Program-made: the position numbers and the translations under genes
Shown here: positions 45,742-57,010 of the stretch, one piece after another
Layout: every line of letters begins with the position of its first letter
Position numbering within the stretch: the first letter of the stretch is position 1
Assembly: GCF_016545825.1 (NCBI RefSeq)
Contig: NC_052621.1
Location: 3,868,199-3,932,198, forward strand
Reading direction: 5' to 3'
Origin: Eucalyptus grandis
Taxonomy: Eukaryota > Streptophyta > Magnoliopsida > Myrtales > Myrtaceae
DNA length: 64,000 nt
The notes under the pieces: model-generated
The model's input: the letters and a program-made list of their open reading frames with translations, nothing else
Databases searched by the model: none
What the model was told of the DNA's origin: nothing

Positions 45742-48186
45742 GTATTTGGATTTTTTGACCAAGTCAAAGGTCAACAGCCAAAGAGATAAGAAAAAAAATA
45801 AGAATAAGAAAAATAAAAAGGGGGCGTTCAGCCCTTAAAAGGGAGGACCACACACGAGACTGAAGGGAAAAGAGAAAGAAAGGAAAAGAATGAAGAAGGC
45901 TATCGCGCGTACACGCCACAGTGGCCTTGTGAAGCCGATTCAAGTCTAATGCCCACGCTATTTATTCGTCTAATCATAGTAATTTTTGAAGTTAGGTCGT
46001 ATATTCGAAGTTTTGTGAAATTCCAAACATGAAATTCAATTTTTTAGTTATGGAACTTTGAGATTTTATGAAAATAATAGATTATGTCATGGTAAAGCCA
46101 TGAGTTTTGATGGGAGTGGTTTTGGGGCAATGGTTTGGTAGGAGTGAGAATTTTAGCGTTTTGTGTTCAAGTTTGGCGTTGCAAATGGCTTGAATAATTG
46201 CTTTGAATGATTGATTTATTAGCGCATATGAGTCATTTTGTTAGCATTTAAACATAATATAACCGCTTCGTAATTATTGTAGTATTTTACTCAATTTTGA
46301 TGTCGATTCTTGTTTAATTATCAGGATTGCAGGTTTGATGATTTGAGTAATTTTTTTTTTAGTCATAGGTGTCCTGAGGTGAGTGGTTTCATCTCTTCTT
46401 TAAGTTTGTAAACTCAAATTTTTGAAATAAAATGAATTAATTATGTTATAAGTTAAGAACGAGCATATTTCTTGCATAAATTGGATTGGAAATTTACTAC
46501 AATTTGCATATTAGATATGAAAATGTTATTTTTGGATTATAGTCTAAACTGATTGTTTCACACTCCAAAATTAACATGAATGGGGGATGATACAACTATC
46601 CTTTTACCCAAGGGATGTAGTCTCAAATTATACCTAAAAGTTTAACTCCCAAAGTCCTTGTCAATAATACTCTTGTTTTACTTATTGCTAATTGAGGAAC
46701 CTGAAAACGTGAAAGAGACAAATGGAATGAGTAACTACAGCCTAGTTAATAATATACTTCTCTAAAGTAGATTGAGCAATCATTATGCACATTGAAAACA
46801 CACACATAACTCATTTACACCAAATATGGTATACAACGAACTTCAAGATCAAAATGATCTGTAACACACACTCATGTTACTTGACATAACATTTTCATAG
46901 CATAAATACTCATTTAAATCAATAATATAGATTCAAGCATTAATGGTCTAGCCCACTAATTAATCACAACACGTCGTTCTATGGTTCATTCAAATGACCA
47001 CTCTCAAACTCTTATGTTTACCATGATTACGCAAAACGCGCCGTGACAAGGCAACCAAACTCCACTCTTTAGTAAGGTCTCTACTTTTATTGTTGGTGAC
47101 TACTTACAAGGATATCCTAAATTAGTATATATACCCATAAACCCCTTATTGGGCTCACAATGATATTGAGCATCAACACCAATTGACAATAACATCGGTC
47201 ACAATCCATAAAGCCAAGTCCATAAATCATTTAATATAACATAGTACGTTTTCCAAATTATGTGAAACTCTATTTCATAAATCAGTTCACAAATCAACAT
47301 ATAACTTTTCACAAACCATATTTAAAGTTAGGGACTTCTTGTGAGTTTTTCCCAAAAGGTTAAGCAAGCTATGCAAGCAATCGGTTTAGACTATAATCCA
47401 AAGGTACTACTTTCATATCTAATATGCAAATGATAATAAATGCTTGATCTAATTTATATAACAAATATGCTTGTTCTTAATTCATAACATAACTACTTTA
47501 TTTTATTTTCGAAATATGAATTTACAAACTGAGATTGTACCATTCATTTGGGAATGCCTACGACTAAATAACAAATGTTATTCGAATTGTCGAACTTGCG
47601 ATCCTTACAACTAAACGAGAATAGACATCAAAGCTAAATAAAATACAACTATGAAATGATTATACAATGTCTAAATGCTAACAAAATGACTCTTAAGGAC
47701 TAAAAAGTTACTTGATCAAAGCGATTATTCAAGTAGTTCACAACATGAAACTCAAACGTGAAATCCTAAAATTTTCATTTCTATCAAACCATTGCGTCAA
47801 AACGAATCTCATCAAAATCCACGGTTCTACAATGTCATAATCCACAATTTCTATGAAATCCCAAAGCTCTATAACTCAAAAATCAAATTTCATTACTCGA
47901 ATTTCACAAAACTTCGAATGTATGAACTAACTCTGAAAACTACTTTGATTGGACAAACAAAGAACGCGAATACGTATGAAACGTTACAAGTCGAAGTTAA
48001 ATCGACTTCGCAGGACCTCGTGCAATAGGCCCTTTCTCTCTTTTCCCTTTTTCCTCCTTTATTTCATTCTTTCTCTTTCCCTTCCTTTTGGCGCGTGCTT
48101 CTCCCTTTGTGGGGCTCGAGGCCGACCTTTTTTTTCTCATCTCTTTGACTATTTGACCTTTGACTTGGTCAAAATAATCCCAAATA
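45742..48186. repeat. Long inverted repeat 2 (arms about 815 bp), probably two opposed LTR relics
   Basis: Left arm 45742-46558 and right arm 47372-48186 are reverse complements throughout. Outer: ttttgaccaagtcaaaggtcaa versus ttgacctttgacttggtcaaaa. Middle: gtcattttgttagcatttaaaca versus tgctaacaaaatgact. Inner: atattagatatgaaa/attatagtctaaac versus gtttagactataat. They diverge more than inverted repeat 1. The 46559-47371 spacer is AT-rich and non-coding. The arms look like Ty3-type LTR sequence by memory of style only. Confidence 0.8.
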
Positions 48187-48839
48187 TTACATTATTCATA
48201 GTCACTTATAATTTGTCACATCGTTTAATATTAACTTTGTGAACCAATCATGGTATGCCCAGCATATATTGCTAAAATTTTCCTGAGCCCTACTTATTCA
48301 CTTGAACCTGATCATTAAGCAGAGATATGAATATTGTAATTTTGTTTAGAAAGCAACTCATGTTGATTTATCTAGGCATTGGTGTTGTGACCCTCGCTTG
48401 GATTGGGCAAGGGCTTGACCCCTCGCCTGTGGCTGGTAAGGGTGCAAAGACCTTGACTTGTGGCTGCAATGGTCGGCCCGTATAGAATGGAAAGAAAAGA
48501 AAAAAAGAAAAGAAAAAGTAAAAAAAGTAATACAAAAATTCAGATTTTTTTTTTTTAAATATTCATGTTAGTGTCAGTTGTATTATATAAGATAATCGAT
48601 ATTCATGATAGCAATTTCTAGTCAAAATTGACTTAATAAACTATTTTGACATATTATTAAAATATTTAGAATTAAATTGATTTAATTGAAAAATTTAAAA
48701 TTAAATTAATTTCAATATACTACCTTTTGAATTTTTTTGATACTTTTGTCTGAAATTTCTAGTAATTTTTTCCTTTCATTCGTAGGATACGACTGCCTTT
48801 GTCAATAAATGCTTCAGTAAGAGCATTTGCATGCATTCA
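48187..48839. other. Intergenic, short 'gaccctcgcttgg' phrases
   Basis: 48390-48480 carries a short piece of the GC-rich 'cctcgc...ggctggtaagggt' text. The remainder is AT-rich. No gene. Confidence 0.35.
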
Positions 48840-49879
48840 TTGGCCATTTGGACGTGGAGCAGAACTCCAGCCAAGTGCAAGCAACAAGTACACGTAGTAA
48901 ATACATCTCCGCGGACAAATGATTGCACGAACGTGATATATGTCCTGATATCATACGGAATCATTACAATTGTAGAGGTCAGTAGTCCTGATTTATTTTA
49001 GTACCCATACGAGATTTACGGAATAATGTTTCATTTCCATGTGATGGAATTAGGATTTTTTTTTTCCTGATTCTACAGTTGATTCTTACGAAAAATGATT
49101 TTATTAGATCAAGACGCATGATTGTCAAATAACGACTAGTTTTATGGGAATCACAAATGATGTAGAGTAGAGAGGATTATCCACAATATTCAACTCGGCT
49201 GGTCTCATTCACAATGTACCAATAGTGCATATCCGAAAGCAGTCGCACCAATGCCAATTACATATTCAAAACGTCAATTTTCGGTTAGCACCATAAATAA
49301 ATTAAAGATAAAGCTGAGCTTTCTGGTTTAAAATAAAAAGCATGCGCACCACGCCCATCTACAGGGGTCTCACCAGAACCAGGCATTTACTCAATCACAT
49401 CAGTACCAGAAAAATTGCATACAACCTCCAGTTTCTGGTTTTCTATCAATTAATCCGCCACTAGAATCAAGGCTGGAGTAGCTTTCTGATTCTGATTATG
49501 GACTCAGTTGCCGTAGCAGGACTTCTGCTCCTTGGCTTATGGAAATATGAAGGAAAACTGGGGCAGTTCACACATGACCTCAGTTCGTTGAAAATATTCC
49601 TGATCCCATTTCTTTGTGTTTGATCAGACGACTTCCGGTCTCCCACTAGCCCAAGTAAAGCCAAGAAAGTTGCCGTAGAAAATTAGCTATGCCTCGGGCT
49701 CGTGCCTGTTTAGTTGGATCCCACCAGGTTTGGTTCACTGAACGTGGGGAAAAGCTGATCGCCATTGCAGCATCTCCGGCCGAAGCATGAGAGCCTGCTA
49801 TCCGTAGGTCAACGAGGTCGTCGCTTCCCCATCTTTAGCGCCTGCGGAAACCTGGCATCGGAGCAGTACGGCGGCCGAG
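48840..49879 (+). promoter_or_regulatory. Conserved 5' leader of DUF247 copy B
   Basis: Matches the leader of copy A over about 1 kb and those of D and C over shorter spans. The retained stretch includes 'ctcagt..cc.taa', 'agcaggact.c.gctccttggct', 'gccaagaaagtt', 'agaaaattagctatgcc' and 'gtcaacgaggtcgtc' just before the ATG. Conservation may simply reflect recent duplication; the region probably contains the promoter and 5' UTR. Confidence 0.55.
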
Positions 49880-51250
49880 ATGGAGGTTCAGATGGTTGGA
49901 GGAGCCAGTCCCAACCCCATGAACAGTCACGCCAACCACCAACATGTGATCACGGTGGCGACGGAGGCGGCAAGGGACTGGTCATCCGTACTGCAGCGGA
50001 GGCTCGGCCATAGGCCGACCCGTCTGAAGCATTCAGCCGGCAGTGACTCCTGCTGCATCTTTAGGGTCCCTGGGACGCTGCGCGAGGTTAACCCCAAGGC
50101 CTACAGGCCCCGCATCGTATCCATCGGCCCGTACCACCATGGGAAAGAAGAGTGCGTCCAGATGATCGAAGAGCACAAGCCGCGGTTCTTCTCCACTCTC
50201 GTCTCCAGAACCAGAATTGATTGCAACGATTACTTCAATGCCATCGCATCTAGGGAAGAGGAGATTCGAGATTGTTACTCTGAGCCACTCAACTTCGGAT
50301 TCGTGGAGCTGATTGAGATGATGGTCCTCGACGGCTGCTTTATCATCGAGTTGTTCCGAGTGATCGAGGGCATCATCACGCCCGACCCCGACGACCCGAT
50401 CTTCAACATGCTGTGGACGTTCACTGCGTTCATGCGCGACTTCCTTCATCTCGAGAACCAAGTCCCCTTCTTCGTCCTCCAAACGCTCTACGATATGTCG
50501 AAGGGCCCTGGTGATGACGACCAGTACTCTCTCGTCAAGCTCGCACTGCGGTTCTTCAACTATGGCGTGCAGCGGCCGCCGGAGGTCCTTGAGAAGTACT
50601 ACGATGTCTCGGACGTCAAGCACTTGCTCCACCTGATCCACATGAGCTTTATCAACCTCCCTCCGGAAGATCCGAGGGAATTCGACTCTGAGTATCTGCA
50701 GCTGGTCCAGTCAGTCATGAAGCTCCGCCGCTCAGGAGTCAAATTCAAGCCAAGGAAGTGCGACGGTTGGCTCGATATTCGGTTCAACAAGGGAGTGCTT
50801 GAGATCCCCCCGCTGACGATCGATGAATTGACCAGCTCCTTCTTCCTCAACTGCGTTGCGTTCGAGCAGTGCTATTGCTACTGCTCGCAGCATGTCACTA
50901 GCTACGTGACTTTCATGGGGTGCCTCATGGCCACCGCGGACGACGCGAGCTTCTTATCGGATCACCACGTGGTGGAGAATTACTTCGGGACCTCCCCCGA
51001 GGTTGCAAGCTTCTTCAACAACTTGGGGAAGGACGTGGGGTTCGATATTAGCAGGAGCTATCTGGCTGGAGTGATGGAGGACCTGAACAGATACCATAGG
51101 AACCGGTGGCGGGTGCGGTGGACGGGATTGAAGCGGAAGTACTTTGGTACTCCATGGTCTTTCATTTCGGCACTGGCGGCCTTCATTATTCTAGTGCTCA
51201 CTTTCATTCAGTCTTTCTTTGCACTTTACGCATACGTGCGTCCTCCATAG
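49880..51250 (+). CDS. DUF247 (UPF0481, At3g47200-like) protein, copy B
   Basis: Intronless, 456 residues, start MEVQMVGGAS. Family landmarks: RIVSIGPYHHG (78-88), MIEEHKPRFF, EIRDCYSEPL, MMVLDGCFIIEL, DFLHLENQVPFFVLQTLYDM, GVKFKPRKCDGWLDIRF, LEIPPLTIDELT, FLNCVAFEQCYCYCSQH, SFFNNLGKDV and a C-terminal hydrophobic membrane anchor (about 428-452, FISALAAFIILVLTFIQSFF) near the end. This is the standard layout of plant DUF247 proteins, most of which have one C-terminal transmembrane helix. Molecular function is unknown in general; in grasses DUF247 genes determine self-incompatibility at S and Z. It is flanked by a broken copy on the left and copy C on the right in the same orientation. Uninterrupted and probably functional. 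Confidence 0.95.
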   Translation: MEVQMVGGASPNPMNSHANHQHVITVATEAARDWSSVLQRRLGHRPTRLKHSAGSDSCCIFRVPGTLREVNPKAYRPRIVSIGPYHHGKEECVQMIEEHKPRFFSTLVSRTRIDCNDYFNAIASREEEIRDCYSEPLNFGFVELIEMMVLDGCFIIELFRVIEGIITPDPDDPIFNMLWTFTAFMRDFLHLENQVPFFVLQTLYDMSKGPGDDDQYSLVKLALRFFNYGVQRPPEVLEKYYDVSDVKHLLHLIHMSFINLPPEDPREFDSEYLQLVQSVMKLRRSGVKFKPRKCDGWLDIRFNKGVLEIPPLTIDELTSSFFLNCVAFEQCYCYCSQHVTSYVTFMGCLMATADDASFLSDHHVVENYFGTSPEVASFFNNLGKDVGFDISRSYLAGVMEDLNRYHRNRWRVRWTGLKRKYFGTPWSFISALAAFIILVLTFIQSFFALYAYVRPP

Positions 51251-52958
51251 CAATCCTAGCAGTTTGTGTATCTATATGCTTTCCTGGGTTCGGCATCCGT
51301 AATGAAATTTGACTGCTGAATTGCGTCTTCACATAGTTGCGAACTTGCGAACCGCATCATACACTAATGCAGGAACGTTAGAATGACCCAGATATGTCTT
51401 CAAAGAGGATCTCCCACATCATTAGCGTGAATGTCCCTTGCAGTTAAACACAAACCCTGCCTCAGCAGAGGTCTTGTAGAAAGTATGTTCTTCCATAAGA
51501 AGGATGCTGATTGTCGGACATTCTCGATTAGTGATTCACTGAAGTTCCTTCTCACCCCATTTTACCGGCGCCACTCTTACGCACAAGCTGCAACATATTC
51601 TGATTGGGTCCTGTGAGAAATTGCCATCCTAGTCTGGGACATCACAGCTTGGTTGAGGTCTTGAGACCTCCTGAAACAGAGGTCACCACATTGAATTGGC
51701 CCCCGACTTTCAAGTGCCATTTTCCCCCCTGAACTTCCTCGCCAGCACATCCAAATTGTTATCCACACGGCGTTTCAGCTTCTGCGTTGAGATGGTGTAA
51801 GCAGAGACTGAGCTCCTATCAAACCAGCCTTCCGCCTTCACGCTCGAGGGAAGGTTATGCATTCACATGCTGCAAGATTGGCTCCATTTTTCTAATTGAT
51901 AATTTCTAGCCGCGGAATTAAAAGCATTTCGTCTGTTTTTTTATTTTCTGGGAAAGGCTTTGACAGAGAAGAAGATGCCCTGTCCACTGACCGTGTTCTT
52001 CCATTATTGCACGACTGCGAAAGTTGTGACGACTGGTAGGCATGACTGCTTGATTTTTTGAGGAACCTTTTTGTTTCAGCCTTGAGAATCATAAGCGACA
52101 GGGTCTCAGTGCAAACGGTGAAGAGATTCAGGGACGTCGTAGTCCTCTTCCAGGAATCAATCTCTATGATGCTTTTCCATTCACCAGGTTTTGCGGTTTC
52201 CAAAATCGTCCCTTTCACACTGTGCTAAGCCCTTGAACAAGTTTTTGTGCCCCAATAGGCTTCTGCTAATAAACTCACCCACATTTCTATCCTCTCAAAT
52301 TCACTTAACTTATATAACAACAAATTCGCTATAACAAGGTATATGATGCTAGATATACAGAATCTGAGGTCCAAAAAACGAGACTTCTCTCAAAATGATC
52401 TAGGGTGAATGTTATAAAAAAGTTATGATACTTAAGTGATCAATTGAAATTTATGGCACTCGAGTGAACATTTTATTAAAAATTATGGCATGCGAGTGGT
52501 CGGAAAAAGAGTTACGGCACTCAAATGGGCATAGTATGAAAGTTAGACACTTATCATATTCTTATCTCCTGTTTGATAAGAGGATATAAATTTATACAAG
52601 AATGTCTTCAAATCTACAACAAGGTATTTAGATATCGTATTTTATGAGACTTTGCAAACAAGAAAAGTTCTTGTCTCTGACACATGAACTTCTCTTGTGG
52701 TATGGGTTGGTGATGAGTTTAAACTTGAGATTCAACTTATTTAAATGTGTTGAAGGAGTGCTCTTTTAACTGTTGCCCTTAGGGTTAGCAAGCACAATTT
52801 CTAGAGAAGCAATTTCTATCATAAATTTGAAACTTTTAAGTTATACAATCAAGTTCTAAAACTTGTCTAATTATGTAAAAAAAAATACTCCATTAGCTTC
52901 ATTAGATTTGAGTGATACAAAATAATAACGTGTTATTTTTTATTTTTTTTTCTTTTTT
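51251..52958. other. 3' flank of copy B and intergenic sequence
   Basis: 51251-51390 is shared with copies A and C. The minus strand of about 51700-52218 looks weakly coding (108 open codons starting MKGTILETAKPGEWKS, with related-looking text continuing left past stops), possibly an old gene fragment that I cannot identify. 52400-52560 repeats 'ttatg.cactcgagtg' phrases. Confidence 0.35.
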
Positions 52959-53210
52959 CTATGTTGCCATTTTATTAATGAAAAGTTCTATAATGGATAG
53001 AGTGACGCTATTTTCGTCCTAAGCTTAAAGAAAACTTAAATTAAGGGGGTAGCACCTCCACTACTTACTTTGCTGACGAGGATATTTCCTATGTTGCCAT
53101 TATATTAATGAAAAGTGCTATGATGTCAGAGTGACACTACTTTCCTCCAAACCTTAAAGTAAAATTAAATTAAGGGGGCAGCACCTCCCCTCCTTACTTC
53201 GCCGACAAGG
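52959..53210. repeat. 130-bp direct tandem duplication
   Basis: 'ctatgttgccatt.tattaatgaaaag.gctat' begins at 52959 and again at 53089. Both copies end 'ttaagggggYagcacctcc...ttacttYgcYgac.aggat'. The copies are moderately diverged and non-coding. Confidence 0.85.
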
Positions 53211-53859
53211 ATGGGCGACCCTTGCGGGGAGTTAGGCATGGGCCTGCAAAGGCTAACGACCGTTGCCAGGACCAGCAAGCATTATTAGTCCTCGTGGCTA
53301 GCAGGCGAGGGTTCATAGGCTCTCACTTGTGCATTTGGTGGTGGCGCAACCACCATGCAAGGGTTGGCTAATACTCATGCGGCCAACCCAACTCTCATCG
53401 ATTGCCATCACCCCAATCCAATTTAAGAATTCCAATTGATTCTTTTTTTTTTTTCCTTTTTCTTGTAACATTTTTTCTTTTTCATTTTCTTTAATTGTAC
53501 TTTTGTAATAAATTTTAGAACTTTCGTTACACCCATTATTACTAACAGTTGGTGTCCTCGTTCAAAGTGTCATCGGTATGGTATTGGAGGGTGCTCAAGT
53601 GGGCTGTGTACTTGGACTGGAGTAGCGGCCATAGACATAAAGAGGGCAGGCTCGATTGAAAGCCACATCGCAAGTTATTTGGAAATGGGACTTGGGCCTT
53701 CAAGAGCATCGTTTATAGGCGACTATGCTATGAAAGGCCCAAGCTTTCGAAACAAATGAGAAAACTTACTTCCTTGGATAGGCGCTCCTTTTTAGCATCT
53801 TTTATCACAAAAATTTCTAACAAATAGCCTGCACTTAACATTTAAACTTGCAGAGTCGA
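53211..53859. other. Intergenic, GC-richer patch then AT-rich
   Basis: 53215-53410 carries diverged 'ggcgaccctTgc' type phrases like those at 17.5-18.0 kb. No gene. Confidence 0.35.
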
Positions 53860-54110
53860 TAGAGTGGGAATAACTAGTTGGTCCTCCTCAAATAGAAGCG
53901 ATCAACGTAGATGGCAACGTTGGAAAGGTGCTTGGGGAGTGATGAAGCCCCATTTTGGTGCTGTAGCTATAAGCTGCAATGTGATTCTGGCGATTGATAG
54001 AATTGACAACATATACTTCGAGGCGTATATTGAGAGTCGGGAAGTGTCTTTCGATCAGGCCACAGCTCCTCCAAGAAGAGCAAGACAGGGTTGTGTAACT
54101 TGTTGCCTTT
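53860..54110 (+). mobile_element. Possible RNase H (RVT_3-like) relic
   Basis: Two forward frames together resemble the plant retroelement-derived RNase H motif: PPQIEAINVDGN in one frame and KGAWGVM.PHFGAVAISCN in the next. The familiar order is 'W..P......NVDG.....G.GVV.RD..G'. Frameshifts and an altered RD motif mean it is non-functional. Low certainty. Confidence 0.35.
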
Positions 54111-54206
54111 TGGTTTTGCAAGCTCCTTTCAATGTTTCGCCCCTTTTTCGTGCTTGAAAATGGAGAGTGTTTGTTAGCCCAGACTAAGTTCTAGGCCAGC
54201 ACTCAT

Positions 54207-54369
54207 TGTGACAACCCAAGGAAGGGGAGGGGTCTCTCTAGTCTCACATCGCTTAGGAAGAGAGTTCTAGGGTAGTTTATAAGACTTGGGGTCCCTTTAA
54301 CCCGTGTGACACGTTTTAAAACCGTGAGAACTTAGTACAATATCACACAATGGGGCTCGGGTCCTTACA
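54207..54369 (+). mobile_element. TRIM-size LTR (163 bp)
   Basis: Begins TGTGACAACCC and ends TTACA, followed after two bases by a primer-binding site. Contains 'ctcacatcgcttagg' and 'gtttataagacttgggg', typical of small plant TRIM LTRs. No coding region follows. Confidence 0.75.
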
Positions 54370-54371
54370 AA

Positions 54372-54384
54372 TGGTATCAGAGCC
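54372..54384 (+). other. Retroelement primer-binding site (tRNA-Met type)
   Basis: tggtatcagagcc, complementary to the 3' end of initiator tRNA-Met, directly 3' of the LTR end. Confidence 0.85.
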
Positions 54385-54388
54385 AACT

Positions 54389-54640
54389 CTCGACCGCGTG
54401 TGGGGATCCCTTTAACCTGTGTAAAGCATTTTAAAACCATGAGGGAGTATGGGCGGACAATATCACATAAGATGGTCTCGACCGCGTGTGGGGATCCCTT
54501 TAACCTGTGTGAAGCATTTTAAAACCATGAGGATCTAGTATCCAAAGCGGACAATATCACACAGTGGGGTCTGTGTGTCCAAGTGGATAATATCACACAG
54601 TGGGGTCTGTGTGTCCAAGTCCTTACACTGGCTCCCCACC
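54389..54640 (+). repeat. Tandem partial LTR copies downstream of the PBS
   Basis: 'tctcgaccgcgtgtgggg' occurs at 54389 and 54476 (period 87), each followed by ccctttaacctgtgt.aagc, ttttaaaaccatgag and an 'aatatcaca' phrase, corresponding to the 3' half of the LTR. At 54553-54628 the block atatcacacagtggggtctg is itself doubled, and the array ends in gtccttacac like the LTR. Confidence 0.8.
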
Positions 54641-56023
54641 ATCTGCTTGCTTCATCTATCCAAAGCGTTACTCTGAGAGAACGGATCCATCACATGCCCT
54701 CCTTCTTGGGATTGATGCAGAGATTTTGTGAAACTATTTTTCAGACTACTAAATGAAAATACGATCTTAGTAATAGAATATTTCACTTCCCTTACATGTA
54801 AAATGGATTATGATTTAGAATTGAAACTAATAGAAAAGAAAATAGTAATAGAATAGACAAGTTAACCGCTTCGCACCAAGGAAGTACTGACACTTTCCGG
54901 GAGCCTTGGTATTGTGTCAGGCACTTTGATACTTGTCCAATATTCTTGGATACTTTTCGACACTTGATATATACATGTCGAAACATTCAATACGTGATTA
55001 ACTTTCTCGACATTGAATTCCAACATGCGAGTTTCTGATACATGATTTCAACACACAAGATCAATTTTAAATTTTTTAATAAATGAGAGGTTAAAATGTA
55101 TATATGTGAAAAAATAAAAAAACAATAGTAAAAATAATAAATAGGAAAAGAATGAAAACTCAATCTTATATTTTCTTATGACTTTTACTTCCTTAATACA
55201 CAATTCACCCTCAAGTTTTTTTCTCTTCTCTTCCTACACATTGGACACACAACTCTTGAATGTGAATTGTTTGTTTTTCTCTCCAAGTTTTGTGGATTAT
55301 TGAAATGGGGTTGAATTTATCAAATTAAAATACTGAATGATATTAATAAATGACAGATTAATGTTTTTAATGTAAGTTCATTTTAGTCTTTTTTATTAGT
55401 TATTAATTTGTGAATTTGAATCAAATTAATTTGATTAACAATGATAATTTATTATATTATAGAAATATACATTTAATATACATTGTGTTCCAACGTGTCA
55501 TAATTTCTCTTTTTTGAGAAATGAAGTATCGGCGTGTCGTGTCGTGTTGTGTTTCGCATATCGATGTTGGTGCTATTTAGCTCCGCATTTGACCATCCGG
55601 AATTCATAGTGGGCATGGTAAGTAGAAAAGATTTCAAAGTCATGATAAACCTTTCCCAACGAATAAAAAATTATAGGAATGAAATGTTGAAATGTCATAT
55701 TCCACCCGTGTATACTAATGAAACTTAACCATATAGGCAATAATACACAATAGGAAAGATACTTTGGGCCTTATAAAAAAAAAAAATGAACTTGGATTCC
55801 CCTGATCTAATATCATAAAAGATTTTGTATATTATTGATAACTGTTATGAAGATTACTCTTAAATGAAGTCCGAATTCTAATAGCGAAAACGGGCGAACT
55901 TTTCCATGGCCAAGACTTGCGAACTATTTCCTCGAGAAATGATTCTGGTTCGATATTGAAACCCCAGAGCACGTCTCCCAAATTCGTCCACCGCCACTGA
56001 GTCATTCACTCTCGATCATCGCC
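54641..56023. other. Intergenic, nothing recognised
   Basis: AT-rich. 54880-55000 repeats 'gacacttt/gatacttgtc' phrases. No gene recognised. Confidence 0.35.
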
Positions 56024-56245
56024 ATGTCTCCGTCGGATTCCCCGAGCGGGAAGAGGAGCCGTGGGACCTCTGAGGTCTTCGATTCGATGTTCAGCTTCCT
56101 CATGGACTTTGCCGACAGGGCCGAGACCGTCGTTCCCCAGCCAGAGCGCAGAGCCGTTGTTGATGATGATACGACGGACGAAGTTCATGATCATGAGGAC
56201 GAGGAGGAGCCATTGGAGGACGGGGGCGATGGTAATGCAGGGTGA
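56024..56245 (+). CDS. Hypothetical small acidic protein (73 aa)
   Basis: Starts MSPSDSPSGKRSRG with a good plant context (gccATGtc), then a hydrophobic-rich segment EVFDSMFSFLMDFADRAE and a strongly acidic tail (DDDTTDEVHDHEDEEEPLED). Codon composition differs from the AT-rich surroundings and it ends in TGA just before the copy D leader starts. I do not recognise a family. It could be a real short gene or the first exon or remnant of a larger one. No splice site was needed to close the frame. Confidence 0.4.
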   Translation: MSPSDSPSGKRSRGTSEVFDSMFSFLMDFADRAETVVPQPERRAVVDDDTTDEVHDHEDEEEPLEDGGDGNAG

Positions 56246-56299
56246 CTGTTCACAAACGCGTCAATGACCTGGGGATGTGGTCCCGTGATATACAACTCA

Positions 56300-57010
56300 C
56301 CGAGTCACGTTAACAGACAGCAGATGGTACATATCGGAATGTAGTTACATCAATGCCATCAAACCTTCTAATTATGTTTTGTTTGGGAGAAAAATAAAAT
56401 AAAATAAAATAATTTCTTTCAATCAATTTCCTTATTAATTTCTGGTTAAAAAAAAAAAAGTGTATGCATTACAAATTTATGGTGGTTACACTCAAACCAG
56501 GCATTCGTACAATCTCCTCAGTATTGGAAATTTCATATGAACTAAAGTTCCTTGTTCTCTATCAATTGATCTGCGATAACAATACGTCACTAACATAGTT
56601 TTCAATTCTAATTATAAACTCAGTCCCCATAAATTATTAGCAATTTAGCATATCTTCAGTTCCTTGGCTCTACAAAAGAAAAGATCAAGCATATTTTATC
56701 ATCTTCAAAGTGGAAGACTGGTGCAGTTCACACCACACATGATCTAAACGAATTCTTAATTCACATGTCCTGTTCTGGGTCACCTCAAAACTCCTTTCTT
56801 TACTTCAATAATAGTACTCTTGGTCTCCACCGGTCCAAGAAAGCCAAGAAAGTTCCCATTAGAAAATTACCTAGCACCTTGGCCTTGTGTCTGCTTCGTT
56901 GGCTTCCCAGGGTTTGGTTCCACGGATGTATCAAAGGCATTGTCTCTGAGTACAACAGTCCACCGTCCAAGGGTCAACGGGTCGTCTCTTCCCTATTTTG
57001 ATCGCCTACT
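56300..57010 (+). pseudogene. Orphan DUF247 5' leader (copy D), coding part lost
   Basis: Matches the leaders of A, B and C: 'cagtattggaaatttcatatga', 'ttctctatcaattgatc', 'aaactcagtccccataaattattag', 'ggtgcagttcaca', 'gccaagaaagttcc', 'agaaaattacctagc' and 'gggtcaacgggtcgtc'. It breaks off near 57010, about 110 bp before the expected start codon, and no DUF247 coding sequence follows. Confidence 0.8.

Noticed and set aside
50033..50641. 202-codon minus-strand frame
   Set aside because: Antisense shadow of DUF247 copy B. The same shadow appears in copy C at 58847-59377.
54207..54369. Cassandra TRIM (5S rRNA-bearing LTR)
   Set aside because: The size and PBS fit, but no recognisable 5S internal promoter boxes are present in the LTR.
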